From positions 1 to 35,116 of the forward strand of contig NZ_NBXA01000013.1 in NCBI RefSeq assembly GCF_003399625.1: a stretch of 35,116 nt of DNA, in the 5' to 3' direction. The stretch's first letter is position 1; each line of letters starts with the position of its first letter. A program made the translations under genes and the position numbers. Shown piece after piece: positions 31,483 to 35,116 of this stretch. The notes under the pieces were generated by a model. The model worked only from the letters and a program-made list of their open reading frames with translations, was not told the DNA's origin and searched no databases. This DNA comes from Subtercola boreus. Lineage in GTDB: Bacteria; Actinomycetota; Actinomycetes; Actinomycetales; Microbacteriaceae.

Positions 31483-31520
31483 GGGAACAAGAATGCCTAA
31501 GGCATAGCATACCTGTTCCC
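31483..31520. promoter_or_regulatory. Nested inverted repeat (operator or RNA hairpin)
   Basis: GGGAACA (31483-31489) pairs with TGTTCCC (31514-31520), and inside it ATGCC (31493-31497) pairs with GGCAT (31501-31505). It is 15 bases past the HTH gene stop. The dyad could be an operator for that or another regulator, or an RNA hairpin in tandem with the terminator. On the minus strand it contains a TATGCT that could be a -10 element, but no good -35 was found. Confidence 0.4.
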
Positions 31521-31534
31521 ACCGACACCGTGGC

Positions 31535-31741
31535 TTACTGGATACCGCGTTTCTGCCTGTTCGGGTTCGCGAGGATCTTGATCCGGTACTGCGCCATCAG
31601 GTCACTGTGTTCGATGACCACAATGCCAGCGACATCCCGGCACCGCATCCCGTGTCTCACCCATCGCTCGATAGTCCTGGTGGACTTGCCCACGCGGGCC
31701 GCGGCCGCCTTGATGGTGTAGTTCTCCTGGTTCTCCGACAT
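31535..31741 (-). CDS. Helix-turn-helix DNA-binding protein (excisionase/MerR-like)
   Basis: The 68-residue product has a winged-helix start typical of small MerR/Xis-type proteins: YTIKAAAARVGKSTRTIERWVRHGM (residues 8-32), then a strand (AGIVVIEHSDLMAQYR). Such proteins bind DNA as excisionases, or as regulators or replication accessory proteins in phages. It lies at the end of the replication block, not near an integrase in this window, so a regulatory role is as likely as excision. Confidence 0.75.
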   Translation of the reverse strand: MSENQENYTIKAAAARVGKSTRTIERWVRHGMRCRDVAGIVVIEHSDLMAQYRIKILANPNRQKRGIQ

Positions 31742-31750
31742 CCGTCGATC

Positions 31751-32533
31751 CTAGGCGGCCACGGTACGGAGAATACGGTCAACCTGCAGGGGCGGTGCGA
31801 CCCACTCGCATGCGGCACACATCACGGTGAGGTCCGGATCGAGTTTGTCGGGGAACTTCACGAATACCTCTCGCTGGCCACAGAGCGGGCATTCCCGCTT
31901 ATCTGCATCCCTGAAAGGTCGTGGTTCGACGCCGTACGCGCCGGCGAGGGTGAACACGCCTCGGGCGTCGTCGTAGCCGTAGCAGAGGTCGTCGTGGAAA
32001 GCGACCGCGAGGGGGAGTGCCGCGATGGTCTCGAGGCGGTCGAGGAACCATCCCACCAGTTCAGTGGAGATCTCGTGTGCTCTCTCGGGCGTGACGACCC
32101 GTGAGCCTTGGACCTCGGTGAGATTGATCCAGACCGAGACGCGGGGCGGGGCCACGCTCAGCGTTTCGGATACTGATCCGGTCCAGAGCACCAGCTTCGC
32201 GAACAGGGAGTCGCTGGCATCGAGCGGGCCGACCCGGAGGGGTGCGGGGGAGCCGTCGCCACCGCCCGAGACTCGTTCGCCTATCGGTGCAGCGCCGAAA
32301 CCGTTGATCTGTGCCCGCATGTTGGCCATGAGGTCGGGGACGAGCTCGAGTGCGTGCCGGAGCCGGTAGAAGCAGGAGTCGCAGAACATCCCGTGTCGGG
32401 CAGGCTTGGGGCGGGGCGCTTCGCCTTCGACGAGCGAGTCCCAGGCGCAACCACGCGTGCACGGAAGGGTCTCTTCGTAGGTGATGTCGTCGTTCATGTT
32501 TGCCCTGCTTTCGGTGAGGTGGGTAGACGTCAT
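31751..32533 (-). CDS. Zinc-motif hypothetical phage protein
   Basis: Start ATG 32533 is chosen for its ATGA overlap with the preceding gene, with AGGAG ten bases upstream; ATG 32497 is an alternative. The 260-residue product has CTRGC and FCDSC near the N-terminus and CPLCGQ with CAACEW near the C-terminus, two probable zinc sites, with an alpha/beta middle part. Similar proteins sit in actinophage early regions. The arrangement suggests nucleic-acid or protein binding; no enzyme motif is seen. Confidence 0.65.
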   Translation of the reverse strand: MTSTHLTESRANMNDDITYEETLPCTRGCAWDSLVEGEAPRPKPARHGMFCDSCFYRLRHALELVPDLMANMRAQINGFGAAPIGERVSGGGDGSPAPLRVGPLDASDSLFAKLVLWTGSVSETLSVAPPRVSVWINLTEVQGSRVVTPERAHEISTELVGWFLDRLETIAALPLAVAFHDDLCYGYDDARGVFTLAGAYGVEPRPFRDADKRECPLCGQREVFVKFPDKLDPDLTVMCAACEWVAPPLQVDRILRTVAA

Positions 32534-32820
32534 GCGAGTAGGTCTCCTGTCACGGGATTGATGCGGATCAAGTTGTTGACAAACCAACGGGTCTGCCATT
32601 CGCGCGGGCTCTGCAGGTGTGCCTGGCGGTTCAAGGAGGGCTGCGCCCCGATGACGTCAGCCCAGTCACGCCAGCCGACATACGGTCGTTTCTGCCCGTG
32701 GTTGATGTGACAGTCACAGGCACCGTCAGCGCACATGTACGGCGTGCGGCAACGGACGCAGCACCAGGGCGCTTTGTACTCCCGGCCCATGTTCACGTAC
32801 CCCTGGATGATGTCGCCCAT
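32530..32820 (-). CDS. Small cysteine-rich phage protein
   Basis: ATG 32820 overlaps the primase-helicase stop as TGATG. The 96-residue product holds CCVRCRTPYMCADGACDCHIN, with six Cys and a His, and later WRDWADVIGAQPSLNR. It probably binds zinc. The coupling to the primase gene suggests a replication or early role. I do not recognise the family. Confidence 0.65.
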   Translation of the reverse strand: MGDIIQGYVNMGREYKAPWCCVRCRTPYMCADGACDCHINHGQKRPYVGWRDWADVIGAQPSLNRQAHLQSPREWQTRWFVNNLIRINPVTGDLLA

Positions 32821-34328
32821 CAGAGACCACCCGCCGGCATCCACGGCATCTCGCCTTCGGCGCCCCTTCGAAGGTGCTTTGGCCAGTCGCGTTTGTCGCG
32901 GTCGCCTCGCCAACGGATGAGCGAGACCATGCTGTCGTCATCTTCGATCGGGCGGAGGCCGAAACCGAATTCGGGCCACCCCATGAGCGCAGACGATCCG
33001 CGCGGTCGAAGATCACGGTCGCCGCCCATTCCTTTTGAGTGGCCCGCATGCGCCTCCATCAGCAAAGCGACGCCTCGAGCGCGGATCTCGTCGAGCGCGA
33101 TGATGAGGGGCGCCGCATCGTCGTCTCGACTGATCTCCTTCGGGACCAGCTTGTACAGAGGACCGATGTATACGAGATCAGGTCTGTGAGCGTCGATGAG
33201 TCGGTGGACGGTGTCGATGTCGGCCTGACGGGTGAAGTCGAGTCGAACGCCGGCGCTCACGAGCACGTTCTGGCGAGGATCACCGGACCCGTACTGGGCC
33301 GCGAAGTTCGTGACGTAGCGGGCGTTCCGGGCCCACTGCTGCTCGCTGTTCTCTGCGTCGATGACCAGCACCCGTCGCGGTTCGATCTGCTCATTCCTGA
33401 ACGGATGAATACCTGCCGCTGCCGTGATCGCGAGCTGACGGGCAAGGTAGCTTTTCCCTGCACCCTCACCACCTGTGAGAATCAGCCGGTCGTGTCGTTC
33501 GAGCAGTCCCTCGATGAGCCAGTCATAGGCGACTGTCACGTCGAGGATCTCGCCGAGCGACTTCGGATTGAGGATCGCGGCGCCCGAACCTGACTCGCGA
33601 CGTCGTGCCTCTGCCCGCACCCGCTCGTTCTGCAGAAGCATCTCGACGGCTTTCTCGAACTCTGGGTCGACGGGCTCTAGTGACTTCAGATCGTCGATCC
33701 CGAGACCGGCCGCCACATGATCCGCGGCGTCCTTTCCAACTGCCGGTTCCAGAATCTTCACATCCGCGATGCCGACCAAGAGTGCCGCGACCTGGTTCGC
33801 GTGCGCCAAGCCCGGCTCGTCCATGTCTCGCACAATCCGAACAGTCTTCCCACGGAGCGGCGACAGATCGAAGAGATGCGCCTTCCCTGCACCCATCGCC
33901 GTGCACGTCGCGCTCACGCCGAGAGACTCGAGGGCCAGCACGTCCTTCTCGCCCTCGACCACGAACACGACCTTCGCGTCCGCCAGCCGGTCAGCCCGGA
34001 ACAACGCCGTGCCCTTCGTGTTCCCCGACTGTGAGAAGCGCTTGTCAGGTGAACGCGACACCCGACGACCATCTGGGTAGTCGTAGTTGGCGCCCTTCGG
34101 GTCATCGAACAGGTCCGCCTTCGAGAGGTTCAACGCGGCCAGCACGTCATCAGTCGGGTCGGAGTGGGAGTGAACAAGCACCCCACCCTCATAGGCCGCC
34201 AGGGACACCGACAAGTCCGCTTGAGAGTGTCCGGGTGCCTGCGCTGAAGCCTTCGACTGGCCCAGCATCTTCACCTTCAGGCCGTGGTCGTGGAACGTGT
34301 CCACGAGACGCTCAAACGCGTTCTGCAT
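32820..34328 (-). CDS. Primase-helicase (TOPRIM + RecA-like ATPase)
   Basis: This 502-residue protein has a TOPRIM domain: FVVEGEKDVLALE (E126) and VRIVRDMDEPG (D168, D170). Its RecA/RepA-like ATPase domain has Walker A GGEGAGKS (286-293), Walker B-like VLVIDAENSE and a later LLMEAHAGHSK. The N-terminal zinc finger of classical primases is not present. The N-terminal segment (SLAAYEGGVLVHSHSDPTDDVLAALNL) matches the CHC2-less part of phage and plasmid bifunctional primase-helicases. It would unwind and prime the phage genome. Confidence 0.85.
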   Translation of the reverse strand: MQNAFERLVDTFHDHGLKVKMLGQSKASAQAPGHSQADLSVSLAAYEGGVLVHSHSDPTDDVLAALNLSKADLFDDPKGANYDYPDGRRVSRSPDKRFSQSGNTKGTALFRADRLADAKVVFVVEGEKDVLALESLGVSATCTAMGAGKAHLFDLSPLRGKTVRIVRDMDEPGLAHANQVAALLVGIADVKILEPAVGKDAADHVAAGLGIDDLKSLEPVDPEFEKAVEMLLQNERVRAEARRRESGSGAAILNPKSLGEILDVTVAYDWLIEGLLERHDRLILTGGEGAGKSYLARQLAITAAAGIHPFRNEQIEPRRVLVIDAENSEQQWARNARYVTNFAAQYGSGDPRQNVLVSAGVRLDFTRQADIDTVHRLIDAHRPDLVYIGPLYKLVPKEISRDDDAAPLIIALDEIRARGVALLMEAHAGHSKGMGGDRDLRPRGSSALMGWPEFGFGLRPIEDDDSMVSLIRWRGDRDKRDWPKHLRRGAEGEMPWMPAGGL

Positions 34329-34449
34329 CGGTTTCCCTCTCGATCAGCAACATCAGCACAAACAGCTGCGCGACGAGCTCGCGGTTCTGCTCTCGAAGGT
34401 GCTCCACTTCCGCCAGCAGGCTTTCGCGGGAGGCGATGGTGTCTGTCAT
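34312..34449 (-). CDS. Small coiled-coil peptide
   Basis: A 45-residue frame from ATG 34449 begins two bases past the upstream stop and overlaps the primase-helicase start by 17 bases. Its centre (RESLLAEVEHLREQNREL) has heptad spacing of Leu and Val, so a short coiled coil is likely. AGGAGG lies 13 bases before the ATG, longer than ideal. Presumably an accessory of the replication genes. Confidence 0.5.
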   Translation of the reverse strand: MTDTIASRESLLAEVEHLREQNRELVAQLFVLMLLIERETDAERV

Positions 34450-34451
34450 GG

Positions 34452-34766
34452 TCACTGTCCGACCTCCTTCAGGCGCGGATCGTTCTCGATAACGTCTGCT
34501 GCCCAACGAGTGCCTGCTGGGGGAGCGGGGTGAAGGCCTTCGACCTCCCGACGGTGCTGAACCGCCACCCGAACCTGGTGGACGATGTCGGACGGCTTCG
34601 GAAAGAACGGGCTCTCCGTCATGTGCGACCGCAGCGCATCCAAACCCTGCTGGCGGGTGTACTTCCCGACGATCGGAAGCCACGCCTGCACCAGAGCGTC
34701 AGGCACCTCACGGTCGTTCACGATCGCCGCAACCGTCAGGAGTTCCATCACGTCCCCGGCGTTCAC
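34452..34766 (-). CDS. Helicase-loader-like replication protein
   Basis: GTG 34766 has GAGGAGG upstream and overlaps the preceding stop as GTGA. The 104-residue product has a helical pattern with ALVQAWLPIVGKYTRQQGLD and SHMTESPFFPKPSDIVHQV. The PKPSDIV segment after a WLP...Y helix is typical of G39P-type replisome organizers/helicase-loader inhibitors of phages. Its position just after the replication initiator and before primase-helicase agrees. Confidence 0.65.
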   Translation of the reverse strand: MNAGDVMELLTVAAIVNDREVPDALVQAWLPIVGKYTRQQGLDALRSHMTESPFFPKPSDIVHQVRVAVQHRREVEGLHPAPPAGTRWAADVIENDPRLKEVGQ

Positions 34767-34989
34767 GATGCCTCCTCCTGCGCCCGCATCGCAGCGAGGC
34801 GCTGCAAGTTTCGCTCGAGGGTGCTTGAACCAGACGCGCCCTTCGACTTCATGGCGAGCTGATCGAACTTCTCCCGGAACTTCGGCATCGACAAGATGTT
34901 CTTCGACCAGAAGTCATTGCTCTGCGACCACAACAGCACGCGCCTCGCGTCGGCCAGTAGCACCCCGTCCCTGTCGAGCAGGAGCCGGG
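34763..34989 (-). pseudogene. Replication protein, 5' end removed by IS insertion
   Basis: Only the C-terminal part, about 75 residues, remains. The frame is open from the IS boundary (PRLLLDRDGVLLADARR) and reads WSQSNDFWSKNILSMPKFRE, the familiar end of actinophage replisome-organizer/DnaT-like initiators. The winged-helix N-terminus is lost beyond the window edge element. An in-frame TAG inside the IS end prevents read-through. A GTG at 34963 could start a 66-residue fragment, but this would not be functional. Confidence 0.75.
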
Positions 34990-35015
34990 GGGTCTATACG
35001 ATTTTCGGTGTAACT
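34990..35015. repeat. Terminal inverted repeat (left end) of the right-edge IS256-type element
   Basis: The sequence starts GGGTCTATAC and ends TTCGGTGTAACT. Its likeness to the reverse complement of 191-216 and the transposase start just downstream mark it as the left end of an IS256-type element. It cuts the replication gene. Confidence 0.75.
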
Positions 35016-35035
35016 CCTGAGCAAGGAGGAACCGA

Positions 35036-35116
35036 ATGACTGACGTGAAGATCGACGTGGAGGACGAGGCCGTGGCGACGGTGAAGCATGACGGCTTGGT
35101 CGATGGCCGGCTGGTA
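35036..35116 (+). CDS. IS256-family transposase, N-terminal start (3' cut by window)
   Basis: AAGGAGG lies six bases before ATG 35036. The 27 visible codons (MTDVKIDVEDEAVATVK..., then LVDGRLV) fit the start of IS256-type transposases, which often have an acidic stretch followed by LVDxxLV. Only about 6-7% of a typical transposase is visible, so the call leans on the inverted repeat next to it. Confidence 0.65.
   Translation, partial: MTDVKIDVEDEAVATVKHDGLVDGRLV

Larger units (their letters stand above)
31141..31534. other. Structured gap between HTH gene and tRNA-Trp
   Basis: There is no well-supported gene in this stretch. A 65-codon minus-strand frame (31271-31468) starts at a TTG inside the terminator hairpin and lacks a ribosome site, so it is not called. 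The gap contains the two hairpins at 31443-31466 and 31483-31520. Processing or promoter signals for the tRNA and following genes are likely here but cannot be placed. Confidence 0.4.

Noticed and set aside
1-35116. CRISPR array or defence operon
   Set aside because: No regularly spaced repeats and no Cas, restriction-modification, toxin-antitoxin or retron-type gene seen in either strand.
1-35116. Single circular molecule with one IS copy spanning the window ends
   Set aside because: The bases outside the left and right IS ends do not share an 8-bp repeat, and they cut two different genes.

Overview
The window is high-GC DNA with actinobacterial coding style: GGAGG-type ribosome sites, GTG/ATG starts, tight ATGA overlaps, and Ig-like secreted proteins common in Micrococcales. 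A Microbacteriaceae-like host is my inference; nothing here is a species marker. Most of the window is a siphovirus-type prophage carried almost wholly on the minus strand. I judge it defective, because insertion sequences have broken at least its terminase and a replication gene.

Layout: 1-216 is the right end of an IS256-family element that truncates an HNH/zinc-type gene (217-524). An Ig-like secreted protein follows (788-2044). At 2161-2207 lies the 3' half of a tRNA-Gly, a candidate prophage attachment scar. From 2454 to 8224 is a loosely packed cargo region: three two-helix membrane proteins, a Tat-exported beta-helix/Ig protein, and several hypothetical genes on both strands. The late phage operon ends at a strong terminator (8255-8291).

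Read in its transcription direction, from high to low coordinates, the phage runs: truncated replication protein (near 34990), small helicase-loader-like protein, coiled-coil peptide, TOPRIM/AAA primase-helicase, two cysteine-rich proteins, a helix-turn-helix protein, a structured gap with terminator, tRNA-Trp, small early/middle genes including a mini tape-measure-like protein, an HNH endonuclease, small and large terminase, portal, MuF, scaffold, capsid, head-tail connectors, tail terminator, major tail protein, tail chaperones with a -1 frameshift, tape measure, Dit, minor tail proteins, endolysin, holins, then three more receptor-type genes ending in an esterase. The lysis cassette therefore sits inside the tail-tip genes.

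A complete 1423-bp IS256-family element (26444-27866) with an 8-bp target duplication splits the large terminase; removing it restores one 526-codon frame. At 34990 another IS256-type end begins, with its transposase entering from 35036. Both window edges thus lie inside related IS elements, which may be contig breaks or real flanking copies. The most unusual gene is the 92-residue protein at 30249-30527, which resembles two separate segments of this prophage's own tape measure protein.
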